Assembly (NCBI GenBank): GCA_017744415.1
Contig: JAGIBJ010000052.1
Location: 1-57,216 of the forward strand
DNA length: 57,216 nt
Direction: 5' to 3'
DNA from: Solirubrobacteraceae bacterium
Lineage (GTDB): Bacteria; Actinomycetota; Thermoleophilia; Solirubrobacterales; Solirubrobacteraceae
A program made the position numbers and the translations under genes. The notes under the pieces were generated by a model. It worked only from the letters and a program-made list of their open reading frames with translations. It was not told the origin of the DNA and did not search any database. Below are positions 16,156 to 23,308 of this stretch, piece after piece (the stretch's first letter is position 1; the number at the start of each line of letters is the position of its first letter).

Positions 16156-17510
16156 GCCGTCACTGTGACGGGTTCGGTGCGCGATGCCGAGCGCCGCGAG
16201 ACGACGCGCACATGCGCGCGGCTGCCCGGCGTGAGCGTGATCAGGCGGCGGGCGATGCGCTCGTCCGACGGGTCGACCGGGGCGAGCTCGAGCTGCTCGA
16301 TGATCGCGGGCAGCACCTGCTTCATCTCGAACAGCGCGAAGCTCGCGCCGAGGCAACGCCGGATGCCGCCGCCGAACGGGATCCACGTGTACGTGCCCGG
16401 TTGCGTGTCGAGGAAGCGCTCGGGCCGGAACGCTTCGGGATCGGGGTAGATCTCGGGGTTGCGGTGCATGAGCGTGATCGAGCAGGCGATGCGGCTGCCC
16501 TTCGGGATTGCGCGGCCGCCGATCTCGACGTCCTCCTGCACGTCGCGCACCACGACCGGCAGCACGGGCCGCAGGCGGAGCACCTCCTTGATCACGGCGT
16601 CGAGGTAGGCGTCGCTGCCGGCCTCGAGGTCGTCGCGCAGCTTCTGGAGCACGTCGGGGTGGCGGATCAGGCGCTCGATCGTCCAGCTCAGCGAGGTCGC
16701 CGTGGTCTCGTGGCCGGCGACGAGCAGCGTCATCAGCTCGTCGCGGAGCTCGACGTCGGTCATCGGGTTGCCGTCCTCGTCGGTGGCCTGCATGAGCAGC
16801 GAGAGGATGTCGTCGCGCTCGGCGAGGTCGGTGGCCTGGCGGCGGCGGGCGAATTCGGCGAAGAGCGATTCGTCGGCGGGCGCGAGCTGCTTCTTCACGT
16901 ACGCGAGCTCGCGGAACCGGCGGGGGCCGAGCAGGCCGAGCGCGACAAACGTGCGGGGCCGCATCACCTGATCGAGGAGCTTCACGAGGCGCCGGCTGAG
17001 CTCGTCCATCTCGGCGCCGTCGCGCATGCCGAAGACGGCGCGCATGATCACTTCGAGGGTCACGTCCTGCAGGCGCGGTGCGAGGCGCAGCTCCTCGCCG
17101 ACTCGCCACTTTGCCACCTCGCGCTCGGCGGCCTCGCGCATCACGTCGCCGTAGCTCGCCATCCGCTCGCCGTGGAAGGCGGGGAGGAGGAGCTTGCGCT
17201 GACGCAGGTGCTGGGCGCCGTCGAGCAGCAGCACCGAGTGGTCACCGAGCAGTGGCAGCAGCACCGAGTTGGCCTTGCCGGCGTGGTAGACGGCCGGGCT
17301 GCCGGTGAACACCTGCTTGATGTGGTCCGGGTCGCTGAGCACGATCCACGGCTTCTCGTCGGCGATCGACACGCGGAACATGTCGCCGTACTCCGCCTGC
17401 ATCTGCTGGAAGTAGCCGAACGGGTCGCGGAAGAACCGCATCGCCTGCAGCGGGCGAGGCGTCGTCGGGCCGGGGAAGGCGCTGGTGGCGGTGGCCGTGG
17501 CGGTCGACAT
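16152..17510 (-). CDS. cytochrome P450
   Basis: 452 residues from the ATG at 17510 (GGAG eight bases upstream). Key motifs: I-helix A-G-H-E-T-T, K-helix E-V-L-R (K-E-V-L-R-L-R-P), the P-E-R-F segment and the haem loop F-G-G-G-I-R-R-C-L-G with the Cys thiolate ligand. No membrane anchor and no fused reductase, so it is a soluble class I P450 needing separate ferredoxin and reductase, none encoded nearby. The layout resembles CYP110/CYP102-like fatty acid or terpene oxidases, but the substrate is not predictable. It is co-transcribed with tetR. Confidence 0.94.
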   Translation of the reverse strand: MSTATATATSAFPGPTTPRPLQAMRFFRDPFGYFQQMQAEYGDMFRVSIADEKPWIVLSDPDHIKQVFTGSPAVYHAGKANSVLLPLLGDHSVLLLDGAQHLRQRKLLLPAFHGERMASYGDVMREAAEREVAKWRVGEELRLAPRLQDVTLEVIMRAVFGMRDGAEMDELSRRLVKLLDQVMRPRTFVALGLLGPRRFRELAYVKKQLAPADESLFAEFARRRQATDLAERDDILSLLMQATDEDGNPMTDVELRDELMTLLVAGHETTATSLSWTIERLIRHPDVLQKLRDDLEAGSDAYLDAVIKEVLRLRPVLPVVVRDVQEDVEIGGRAIPKGSRIACSITLMHRNPEIYPDPEAFRPERFLDTQPGTYTWIPFGGGIRRCLGASFALFEMKQVLPAIIEQLELAPVDPSDERIARRLITLTPGSRAHVRVVSRRSASRTEPVTVTA

Positions 17511-17577
17511 GGGCGTGCTCCGAGCGGTCGGTCGTGCGCGAGGTGACGCGGCGCGGAAGCGCGTCGCAGACTCCAAG

Positions 17578-17589
17578 GTATCCGGATAC
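17578..17589 (-). promoter_or_regulatory. candidate TetR operator upstream of the P450 operon
   Basis: A perfect 12-bp palindrome (GTATCCGGATAC) centred 74 bases before the P450 start. Its position upstream of a P450-tetR operon suggests the operator of the encoded TetR regulator; the link is inferred. Confidence 0.45.
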
Positions 17590-17634
17590 TCGTCGGTACG
17601 CAACCGCGACGCTCGGGGGTGCGTCGGCACGCCT

Positions 17635-17673
17635 GTGACACGTTTACGTGACCTGATCCCGCAAACGTGTCAC
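17635..17673. repeat. dispersed palindromic repeat, copy 1
   Basis: Perfect 11-bp arms (GTGACACGTTT at 17635-17645, AAACGTGTCAC at 17663-17673) around a 17-base centre containing GATCCCG. It shares sequence with copies at 17701, 21764 and 21817. It lies between the divergent P450 gene and the small gene at 17830. Confidence 0.7.
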
Positions 17674-17700
17674 GCGGAGCCGGCGGGTCCGGTTTCGCGA

Positions 17701-17733
17701 ACACGTTTTCGTGACCCGATCCCGGAAACGTGT
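17701..17733. repeat. dispersed palindromic repeat, copy 2
   Basis: Arms ACACGTTT (17701-17708) and AAACGTGT (17726-17733) with the centre C-C-C-G-A-T-C-C-C-G-G. The right half is nearly identical to the reverse complement of copy 3. Copies 1 and 2 start 66 bases apart. Confidence 0.7.
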
Positions 17734-17829
17734 CCGACGGGCGGGCATCGACGAGGTGCCGCGTGAACTGGTCAGACCTGTCCGCAAATTCATTCCCCCG
17801 ACCGACCCGATCGGGTGGATACTGGCTCA

Positions 17830-18084
17830 ATGGGACAGACACGCATCAAGCTCACGCAGGAGAACGCGCTCACCGTGAACGCTGATCCCGAGGTGGTGCG
17901 AGATCAGCTGAACGCCGCCGCCCGGGGGAGTGAGGCATTCATCTCGTTGCCGACCGGCAGCGACAATCACCCGACCTGGATCGCCGTCGCGCACGTGATC
18001 GAGTTCGCCGAGGCCCTGCCGCCCACCGGCCGCTGGACGCGCTCGGACTCCGTCGACTCGGATCTCCGCATCGCCCCGCGCTGA
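17830..18084 (+). CDS. small hypothetical protein
   Basis: 84 residues from ATG 17830; a GTG five codons upstream is possible. No signal peptide, membrane helix or known motif is recognised. The pattern (hydrophobic strand, polar helix, then W-I-A-V-A-H-V-I-E-F) suggests a small cytosolic alpha/beta fold, and the C terminus is polar. GATACT lies six bases upstream as a possible leaderless -10. It stands between the repeat pair at 17635-17733 and the tandem duplication at 18146. The gene is probably real because coding character is even along its length; function unknown. Confidence 0.6.
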   Translation: MGQTRIKLTQENALTVNADPEVVRDQLNAAARGSEAFISLPTGSDNHPTWIAVAHVIEFAEALPPTGRWTRSDSVDSDLRIAPR

Positions 18085-18145
18085 GCGGGCCCACGTACCG
18101 TCGGCTCCAGCGTCACGTCAACGCAAGCGGCGGGCCGGCGAAAAT

Positions 18146-18262
18146 GTGCACACCTCCCCGGGGCTGAGGCCCGGGGGACTCGGCAACCTCACCGCGCCGG
18201 CGGGGGACCGTGCACACCTCCGCGGGTCTGAGGCCCGGGAAGTCGGCAACTCGCCCGCGCAC
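18146..18262 (+). repeat. tandem duplication of a 64-base leader segment
   Basis: Two copies start at 18146 and 18210 with GTGCACACCTCC, share C-T-G-A-G-G-C-C-C-G-G-G and T-C-G-G-C-A-A-C-T/C, and end in a GC-rich purine stretch. The second copy's end provides the GGGAGG before the peptidase start; the first copy's end (GGGGGACC then GTG) mirrors it. The first copy has a 7-bp hairpin (18156-18162 with 18170-18176). No coding function is evident. Confidence 0.65.
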
Positions 18263-18271
18263 AGCGGGAGG

Positions 18272-18966
18272 ATGTGGGCCGTGCTCGTTGCGACGCCCAC
18301 GCCCGTGCCGCTGCCGACGCTGGCTCCACCGCCTGCGCTCGTCGAGCGTCTCGGCACGTCGGTGGAGAAGCGCGCCATCCGCGCCCGCGTGATCGGTGAA
18401 CCGGACGCCCCGCACCGCGTGTTGGTGATCGGCTGCGTGCACGGCGACGAGCGCGCCGGCATCGCGGTGACGAAGGCGCTCCGCAAGGCGACGCCGAACC
18501 GCGGCACCGCCTGGTGGAGCGTCGACACCCTTAGCCCCGACCGCTGCCGCGGCAAGCTCCGCACCCGCGGAAACGCCCCGGCGTGGATCTCAACCGCAAC
18601 GGCCCTTACAACTGGAAGGTGCTCGACCCACCCGGCGGCACCTACTACGCCGGGCCCCGCGCACAGTCGGAGCCGGAGACCCGCGCCCTCGTGGCCGCCG
18701 TCCGGCGAATCTGCCCCGACGTCACCGTGTGGATCCACCAACACGCCCGCCTCGTCGACACCTCCAAGGGCAACCGCGCCGTCATCCGCCGCTACGCCCA
18801 CGCCGTCGGCCTGCCGGCCATCAACTACGGCACCCGCTCCGGCAGCCTGCCCACCTGGCAGCACCACGCCTTCCCCAGGACGACGCCCTTCGTGGTCGAG
18901 TTCCCCGCCGGCGCGCTGTCCCAGGCCAAGGTGCGCGCGCACGTGCGGGCGATCGGGGCGCTGTAG
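18272..18966 (+). pseudogene. M14/succinylglutamate desuccinylase-type zinc peptidase, frameshifted
   Basis: The N-terminal part has the zinc motif H-G-D-E (G-C-V-H-G-D-E-R-A-G) in one frame; the remainder, starting at V-D-L-N-R-N-G near 18583 and including I-H-Q-H (third zinc ligand) and V-V-E-F (catalytic Glu), is in another frame. One missing base around 18575-18582 explains this: adding one G in the C/G run restores N-A-P-G-V-D-L-N-R-N. Either the gene is recently broken or the read has an indel error. The product would be a murein-peptide or amino-acid amidase/carboxypeptidase of about 230 residues. The start is ATG 18272 or GTG 18281; GGGAGG at 18266-18271 is better spaced for the GTG. 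Confidence 0.75.
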
Positions 18967-18997
18967 TCGTATGCGCACCGACCTCGCTATTCGGCGG

Positions 18998-20830
18998 CTA
19001 GCTCAGAAGCGCGGCGAACACCTGCGTGGCGGACTTGGGAATGAACGCAGGGTGGTCTCCGAAGCCGAGCGAGACGATGGTGCTGCTGAGATCGCGGTAC
19101 CGCCGGAGTTGGGGATGCGCGGCGATCACGCGGTCCTCGAGGTCATGGCCGCGCGTGTCGAGCCAATACCTAGGCAGACGCAGCTGAAAATCTCCAAGGT
19201 ACGCGACGTCAACCAACGCTATGTCGTCCGAGGAACTCGTGACGGGCGCGCATACCGCGTCAACGATCGTCTGTCCGTGGAGCCGGCCATCGAGGTGCAG
19301 ATGTCGCAAGTCATCGGAGAGTCCGAGTCGAGGCGGCGCGACTAGACCTTCCCGAAGCATGAAGGCTCCTACGATCAGGGGATCCAAGACCAGGTTCTCG
19401 ATCGCGTACCGCTCCGGGTTGAACACGATGTGAGGTGCAGCGCCGCCTCGGTCGTCTCGATCGACGAGGCCCCAAACCGCGTCGTTTCCCCTCGACCGAA
19501 GTTCTTTGACGAGTCGAAGCACAGCTGCCGAGTTTCCCTGACCGCCTCGACCGGAGGCAACGAACTCGAGCGAGAAGTCGGTTTGCATTGACGCGCCGAC
19601 GATCCGAAAAAGCTCGTGGTAGCACTGCTCGTCGTTCTCGCTCTCGACGAATACGGTTCGCCGGTTCTCAACACGAACGCTGAGCGTCGAGAGCCCAACT
19701 GTGAGTGAGTTCAGCGCTTCATCGCGGTCGCGGGCCTTGAGCAGCCGGGGATCAGGGCTGCGCCGCATGACATATAGAGATTCCTCCGGAGCCAACGCTA
19801 CGGTCGTGGGCGAGTGCGTGGTCAAGATCACCTTGACCCCGTAAGTCGCCACGAGGATATCGCGCACCACCGTCAGCAGGTTCTTGACCATCGACGGATG
19901 GAGTCCGGAATCGGCTTCGTCCAAAAGAAGTACGTGCGGGAGTTCAATCGAGTCTCCCATCCGCGCACCGGAGAACAGCGTCATCGCGATGGCCACGAGT
20001 GTCTTCTCGCCCGACGACAGTGCGGCGGTGGGAACCTCGGCGCCCGTTCCGAGGTGTCGCAGCTTGACTTCGTAGGGGCGGTTTTCTTCCGGTCCATCTG
20101 GGCGAACGAACTCGTAGTCCAGACCGATGACTTTGAGCGTCTCGTCGAGAACTTCCCAAGGCGGCGGACCGAACTTGTTCTCGAACTCGCCGTCGCTCAT
20201 TGGGGACGCGTCCGGCTTGCCCGTCTCTAGACGCCACTGTTGAAACTCATTGCGCTCCTTGCGGCTGTGATAGCTCAGGAAGAGTTCGGCAATTGAGAAC
20301 TGAAACGGATCTCGGATCCCGCCGATGAGCGGGGCGTGGCGACGATAATCCTCGGCGTCCAGATCGATCAGGCGCTTATTCGCGTTCGCCCGAAGCGTCT
20401 CGACGGCTGACATCGTGAGCTGTCGTGCCTCGACGAGACGAGCGGCCACACGCGCATCAAGGTCGTCGTGGTCCGCCGATAGCCCCGGCTCTTGGCCTTC
20501 GACTTGGGCTCGGAATGACGTGACGTTGGACTCAAGGTTGACCCAGCTGTCGCGGTACTGCTGTGACCCTTGGGCTCCTTCGGAGGGTGGAACCAATTGG
20601 TTTGCCACAAACCGTCGTACAACGAAGTGAGGTGCGTTCGCCACTTGGCCGTCGACTGAGATGAAGCCTTGTTGGATCGCTTCGAGTAGTTGCGACTTGC
20701 CGGAACCGTTCGGCCCTGAAAGCACAATGAACGGCTCAACCTCATCTCCGCTCGTTGGCGGTGCGGTGAGTGACAGGAACGGACGGATTAGGTCGAGCTT
20801 CATCGTGTTGGCTTCTGAGCCGGTGGCCAT
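18998..20830 (-). CDS. ABC-type ATPase fused to a TOPRIM/DUF4435-like domain (OLD/PARIS-like, putative defence protein)
   Basis: 610 residues. ATPase part: Walker A G-P-N-G-S-G-K-S at 39-46, signature L-S-S-G-E-K at 271-276, Walker B L-L-L-D-E-A-D at 301-307 and T-T-H-S at 337-340, as in SMC/Rad50-like AAA_15/21 ATPases. C-terminal part: TOPRIM-like Glu in V-F-V-E-S-E-N-D (E396), D-R-D at 457-459, then R-Y-A-I-E-N (474-479), reminiscent of DUF4435. OLD nucleases and the AriA+AriB proteins of PARIS combine such parts to sense phage and act as toxic nucleases; function here is inferred. GC content is clearly lower than the neighbours (35/60 in 20521-20580). It stands alone, next to a tRNA gene. 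An ATG at 20803 is an alternative start. Confidence 0.85.
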   Translation of the reverse strand: MATGSEANTMKLDLIRPFLSLTAPPTSGDEVEPFIVLSGPNGSGKSQLLEAIQQGFISVDGQVANAPHFVVRRFVANQLVPPSEGAQGSQQYRDSWVNLESNVTSFRAQVEGQEPGLSADHDDLDARVAARLVEARQLTMSAVETLRANANKRLIDLDAEDYRRHAPLIGGIRDPFQFSIAELFLSYHSRKERNEFQQWRLETGKPDASPMSDGEFENKFGPPPWEVLDETLKVIGLDYEFVRPDGPEENRPYEVKLRHLGTGAEVPTAALSSGEKTLVAIAMTLFSGARMGDSIELPHVLLLDEADSGLHPSMVKNLLTVVRDILVATYGVKVILTTHSPTTVALAPEESLYVMRRSPDPRLLKARDRDEALNSLTVGLSTLSVRVENRRTVFVESENDEQCYHELFRIVGASMQTDFSLEFVASGRGGQGNSAAVLRLVKELRSRGNDAVWGLVDRDDRGGAAPHIVFNPERYAIENLVLDPLIVGAFMLREGLVAPPRLGLSDDLRHLHLDGRLHGQTIVDAVCAPVTSSSDDIALVDVAYLGDFQLRLPRYWLDTRGHDLEDRVIAAHPQLRRYRDLSSTIVSLGFGDHPAFIPKSATQVFAALLS

Positions 20831-20980
20831 GCGGGACTACGAACCTTAAACCGGCTACGCACGACCACCGAGTGCTTCGTCCGTGTGTCGGTCAGCGGCG
20901 CGACTGCAGCTCGTCGGTCGTACGCCCCCAAATTGGTCGGGGATTTGGGCGCGCAGCACGGAACGTGGGCCACAACGCAG

Positions 20981-21000
20981 AAAACCCCGCTTTCGCGGGG
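20981..21000 (-). terminator. Rho-independent terminator of the tRNA-Met gene
   Basis: On the minus strand a perfect CCCCGC/GCGGGG stem with a GAAA tetraloop is followed by TTTT (20981-20984). It lies ten bases past the tRNA 3' end. This is the most classical terminator in the window. Confidence 0.85.
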
Positions 21001-21010
21001 CTTTCTGGGA

Positions 21011-21084
21011 TGCCGGTAGAGAGACTCGAACTCCCGACACGCGGATTATGATTCCGCTGCTCTAACCGACTGAGCTATACCGGC
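21011..21084 (-). tRNA. tRNA-Met (CAT anticodon)
   Basis: 74 nt without an encoded CCA. Acceptor arm GCCGGTA pairs with TACCGGC, discriminator A; D-stem GCTC/GAGC; anticodon stem GCGGA/TCCGC with loop ATCATAA, giving CAT; T-stem GGGAG/CTCTC (one G-T) with loop TTCGAGT. The paired first acceptor base argues against initiator tRNA, so it is elongator Met or a CAT-type Ile tRNA needing lysidine; elongator Met is more likely. Its 3' side faces the low-GC ATPase cassette, a common integration site, though no attachment repeat was found. Confidence 0.92.
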
Positions 21085-21095
21085 GGGCGAAGGCG

Positions 21096-21101
21096 ATCCT
21101 A
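21096..21101 (-). promoter_or_regulatory. -10-like TAGGAT of the tRNA gene
   Basis: TAGGAT ends 11 bases before the mature tRNA 5' end at 21084 on the minus strand, a normal spacing. No good -35 was recognised. Confidence 0.45.
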
Positions 21102-21208
21102 GCGAAGCCGCGCGGGGGAGGATCGGTGGGTCGACGCGTGACGGGCGCGGCGTTGCACGGACGGCGCGCCGGGTGGCTCGCGTCAGAGTGGAAGGCGTGG
21201 GGCAGGCC

Positions 21209-21757
21209 GTGACCGTCGTGTGGTTGCCGCTCGGCGCGGGCGGCCGGTTCGTCGCGCGCAATGGGCGGGCGTACGAACGGCTCCTCGCCCGTCGGGAGGG
21301 CCGGGTGGCGCAGCCGCTGTTCCACGCGGCGCTCGAGCTGGTCGGCGGTGACGGGCCGGCGATCATTGAGCTTGCACCCGCGTGGGGCGCGCGCAGCGGC
21401 GGTGCTGGCGTCGCCCTCACCGGCCCGGTCGGCGCGCGGTGGGCCGGACGCCTTCGCGCGCTGCGCTACGAGGTGCGCGTCGTGCCCGGCGGGGCGATCC
21501 CGGACCGCGCATGGGCGCGTGGGGAGGACGTCGTGTCGGCGCATGCGGCCGACGCTGATCGGATCCTGGCGCTCGCGCCGACCGTGCCCCGGCTCACCTG
21601 GGGCCGCGACGAAGCGGGCACCGGCGACATGTGGAACTCCAACTCGGTGATCAGCTGGCTGCTCGCGCGCGCCGGGCTCGATGCCGCCCGCCTCGGGCCG
21701 CCGGACGGCGGCCGCGCGCCGGGCTGGCAAGCCGGCCTCACCATCGCGCAGCGCTAA
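21209..21757 (+). CDS. hypothetical protein with conserved-looking GDMWNSNS motif
   Basis: 182 residues from GTG 21209 (V-T-V-V-W-L-P-L-G-A-G-G); a GTG at 21173 would add 12. No signal peptide or membrane helix. Striking segments are F-H-A-A-L-E-L, the strand pair R-Y-E-V-R-V-V-P-G-G, W-G-R-D-E, and T-G-D-M-W-N-S-N-S-V-I-S-W-L-L-A-R near the C terminus, followed by P-P-D-G-G-R-A-P-G-W. I know of similar unannotated actinobacterial proteins but no named domain or function. The gene ends in a pair of palindromic repeats shared with the convergent yqeY-like gene. Confidence 0.65.
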   Translation: MTVVWLPLGAGGRFVARNGRAYERLLARREGRVAQPLFHAALELVGGDGPAIIELAPAWGARSGGAGVALTGPVGARWAGRLRALRYEVRVVPGGAIPDRAWARGEDVVSAHAADADRILALAPTVPRLTWGRDEAGTGDMWNSNSVISWLLARAGLDAARLGPPDGGRAPGWQAGLTIAQR

Positions 21758-21763
21758 CTGCCC

Positions 21764-21798
21764 GACACGTTTCCGGGATCGGACCCCGGAAACGGGAC
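21764..21798. repeat. dispersed palindromic repeat, copy 3 (also likely terminator)
   Basis: Contains the perfect 9-bp stem GTTTCCGGG/CCCGGAAAC around ATCGGAC. Its reverse complement closely matches copy 2. It lies between convergent genes, just past the stop at 21757, so it probably also ends transcription both ways. Confidence 0.7.
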
Positions 21799-21816
21799 TC
21801 GCCGCGCTGAGTGCCC

Positions 21817-21851
21817 AACACGCCCCCGGGTTAGGAGCCCGGAAACGGGAC
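21817..21851. repeat. dispersed palindromic repeat, copy 4 (also likely terminator)
   Basis: A diverged copy sharing A-A-C-A-C-G and the right half C-C-C-G-G-A-A-A-C-G-G-G-A-C with copy 3, from which it is offset by 53 bases. A CCGGG/CCCGG stem is retained. It sits next to the stop of the yqeY-like gene. Confidence 0.6.
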
Positions 21852-21861
21852 GGGCTGCGCC

Positions 21862-22293
21862 CTAGTTGAGCTTGCGGGCCACGAGGCCCGAGACGACCTT
21901 GCCGTCGGCGGCGCCGCCGGAGGCGGCCATCACGGCCTTCATCACGGCGCCCATGTCGCGCTTGGAGGTGGCGCCGGTGTCGGCGATGGCCTGGTCGACG
22001 AGTGTGGCGAGTTCGGCCTCGGAGAGCTCGGCCGGGAGGAAGGTGGCGATGAGGTCGGCCTCGGACTGCTCGGCATCGGCGAGGTCGTCGCGGCCGTTCT
22101 CGCGGTAGACGTCGATCGACTGCTGGCGGCGCTTGCGCTCACGCTTGAGCACGGCGATCTCGTCGAGGCTGCCCGTGTCCTTGAGCTCCTTCTGGAGGGC
22201 ATCGCGGATCAGGCGAAGCGCATCGCGGCGGACGGCGTCGCGCTGCTTCTGGGCTTCGGTGATCTGGGCGGTGAGCTCGTCGAGGATGGCCAT
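21862..22293 (-). CDS. GatB/YqeY domain-containing protein
   Basis: 143 residues matching the stand-alone YqeY family over its full length: L-K-D-E/L-T-A-Q-I-type helical start, L-K-R-E-R-K-R-R-Q-Q-S-I-D-V-Y, F-L-P-A-E-L-S-E-A-E-L and a C-terminal G-K-V-V-S-G-L-V-A-R-K-L. The fold resembles the tRNA-binding tail of GatB, and a role in tRNA-dependent amidation has been proposed but is not established. ATG 22293 has both a GGAGG and the -10-like TAGATT upstream. Confidence 0.92.
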   Translation of the reverse strand: MAILDELTAQITEAQKQRDAVRRDALRLIRDALQKELKDTGSLDEIAVLKRERKRRQQSIDVYRENGRDDLADAEQSEADLIATFLPAELSEAELATLVDQAIADTGATSKRDMGAVMKAVMAASGGAADGKVVSGLVARKLN

Positions 22294-22299
22294 GCCTCC

Positions 22300-22305
22300 A
22301 ATCTA
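22300..22305 (-). promoter_or_regulatory. -10-like TAGATT of the YqeY-like gene
   Basis: TAGATT ends six bases before the ATG at 22293. The bases between contain GGAGG, so the leader, if any, would be extremely short. Confidence 0.4.
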
Positions 22306-22485
22306 GATGAGTCCCGTGGCGCCACCCGACGCGGCACGCCGCCCCTGACTGTGGCACGCCCGGCCGGATGCGCTCGCCGAGGTGGCGCGGTAGCGTCCCC
22401 CTTCCGCGCGACCTTGCCGCCGCCGGCGGGTTCCAACCAGCAGCCGGCCACATGCCAAGCGGCAGCCCCCGTCCCGAGGAAAGCC

Positions 22486-23199
22486 ATGACCACGACCACG
22501 ACCCGCACCCGCACGCTCCTGCTCACGGCGCCCGTCGCGCTGCTCGTGCTCGTGGCCACGCTTGCGCTGCGTCCCGCACCGGTCGACGCCCAGGGCACCA
22601 ACCCGACGCCGATCGACAGCGTCGTCCTGCGGATGACGGGCTCGATGACGCTCACGCTCGACAAGCAGTTCGTGAAGACGCTCAAAGCCGCGAAGGCGAC
22701 GGTGCGCGTGAAGGAAGGCGCCAAGTACAAGGGGCGCAACATCACGTTCCCGATCGACGCCAGCACCACCGCCTCGTTCGAGACCGGCAACGTGGGCACC
22801 GCCGACATCCTCGGCACCGGCACGGTGATGTTCCGCAAGAAGGACGGGCGCAAGGTACTCGCCCAGGACGTCGCCCTGCGCCTGCGCTCCTCCGGCGCCG
22901 ACCTCGGCGCCACGCTCCGCGGCAAGCCCGAGCGCGAGTTCGCGGCGTTCACCCTCTCTCCGACGATCGCGGTCGAAGGCCTCGACGGCGGCGGCTACCG
23001 CTTCAAGGACGTGCAGATGCTCGTGTCGCTCGACCTCGCCGCGGCAGCCAAGAAGGCGAAGATCAAGGGCGTCAAGGCCGGGGCGCTGCTCGGCCTGCTG
23101 AACGCCGAGGTGACGGCGAACCTGCCGTCGTTCACGCTGCCCGGCATCTCGATCGGCGGCACCGACGTCACCGGCGGGCTCATCCCCACCACGCCGTAG
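22486..23199 (+). CDS. secreted protein, possibly HtaA-like
   Basis: 237 residues from ATG 22486, chosen for GAGGA five bases upstream. A clear Sec signal peptide (T-R-T-R, hydrophobic core, cleavage near V-D-A) precedes a beta-rich domain with G-T-G-T-V-M-F-R-K-K and regularly spaced hydrophobic strands. The pattern is reminiscent of HtaA-type haem-binding domains common in secreted actinobacterial proteins, but the match is weak. There is no C-terminal anchor. No haem transport genes are adjacent, so its role is open. Confidence 0.7.
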   Translation: MTTTTTRTRTLLLTAPVALLVLVATLALRPAPVDAQGTNPTPIDSVVLRMTGSMTLTLDKQFVKTLKAAKATVRVKEGAKYKGRNITFPIDASTTASFETGNVGTADILGTGTVMFRKKDGRKVLAQDVALRLRSSGADLGATLRGKPEREFAAFTLSPTIAVEGLDGGGYRFKDVQMLVSLDLAAAAKKAKIKGVKAGALLGLLNAEVTANLPSFTLPGISIGGTDVTGGLIPTTP

Positions 23200-23308
23200 C
23201 GCGCGCACCGGCTCGGCCGACTGCGGCGCAGCAACCCAGCCGGCCCGTCTCGCCTACGCCCTGGCGCGCGGCCGGGCACCGCGCCGCGGAGCCCGCCACA
23301 ATCCGCCG

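Noticed and set aside
17635-17733. Possible CRISPR-like array formed by the two similar palindromic units
   Set aside because: Only two units are present, they are themselves imperfect palindromes, the intervening sequence is not a distinct spacer, and no cas gene is near. The related copies at 21764 and 21817 show a dispersed repeat.
20920-20955. CCCAAAT/ATTTGGG hairpin upstream of the ATPase gene
   Set aside because: Short arms with a 9-base loop and no link to a start or T tract; not strong enough to call a terminator or operator.
18967-20980. Attachment-site duplication of the tRNA-Met 3' end around the ATPase cassette
   Set aside because: No copy of the tRNA 3' end was found on the far side (18960-19000) or in the gap at 20831-20980, so integration at the tRNA gene is not directly supported.
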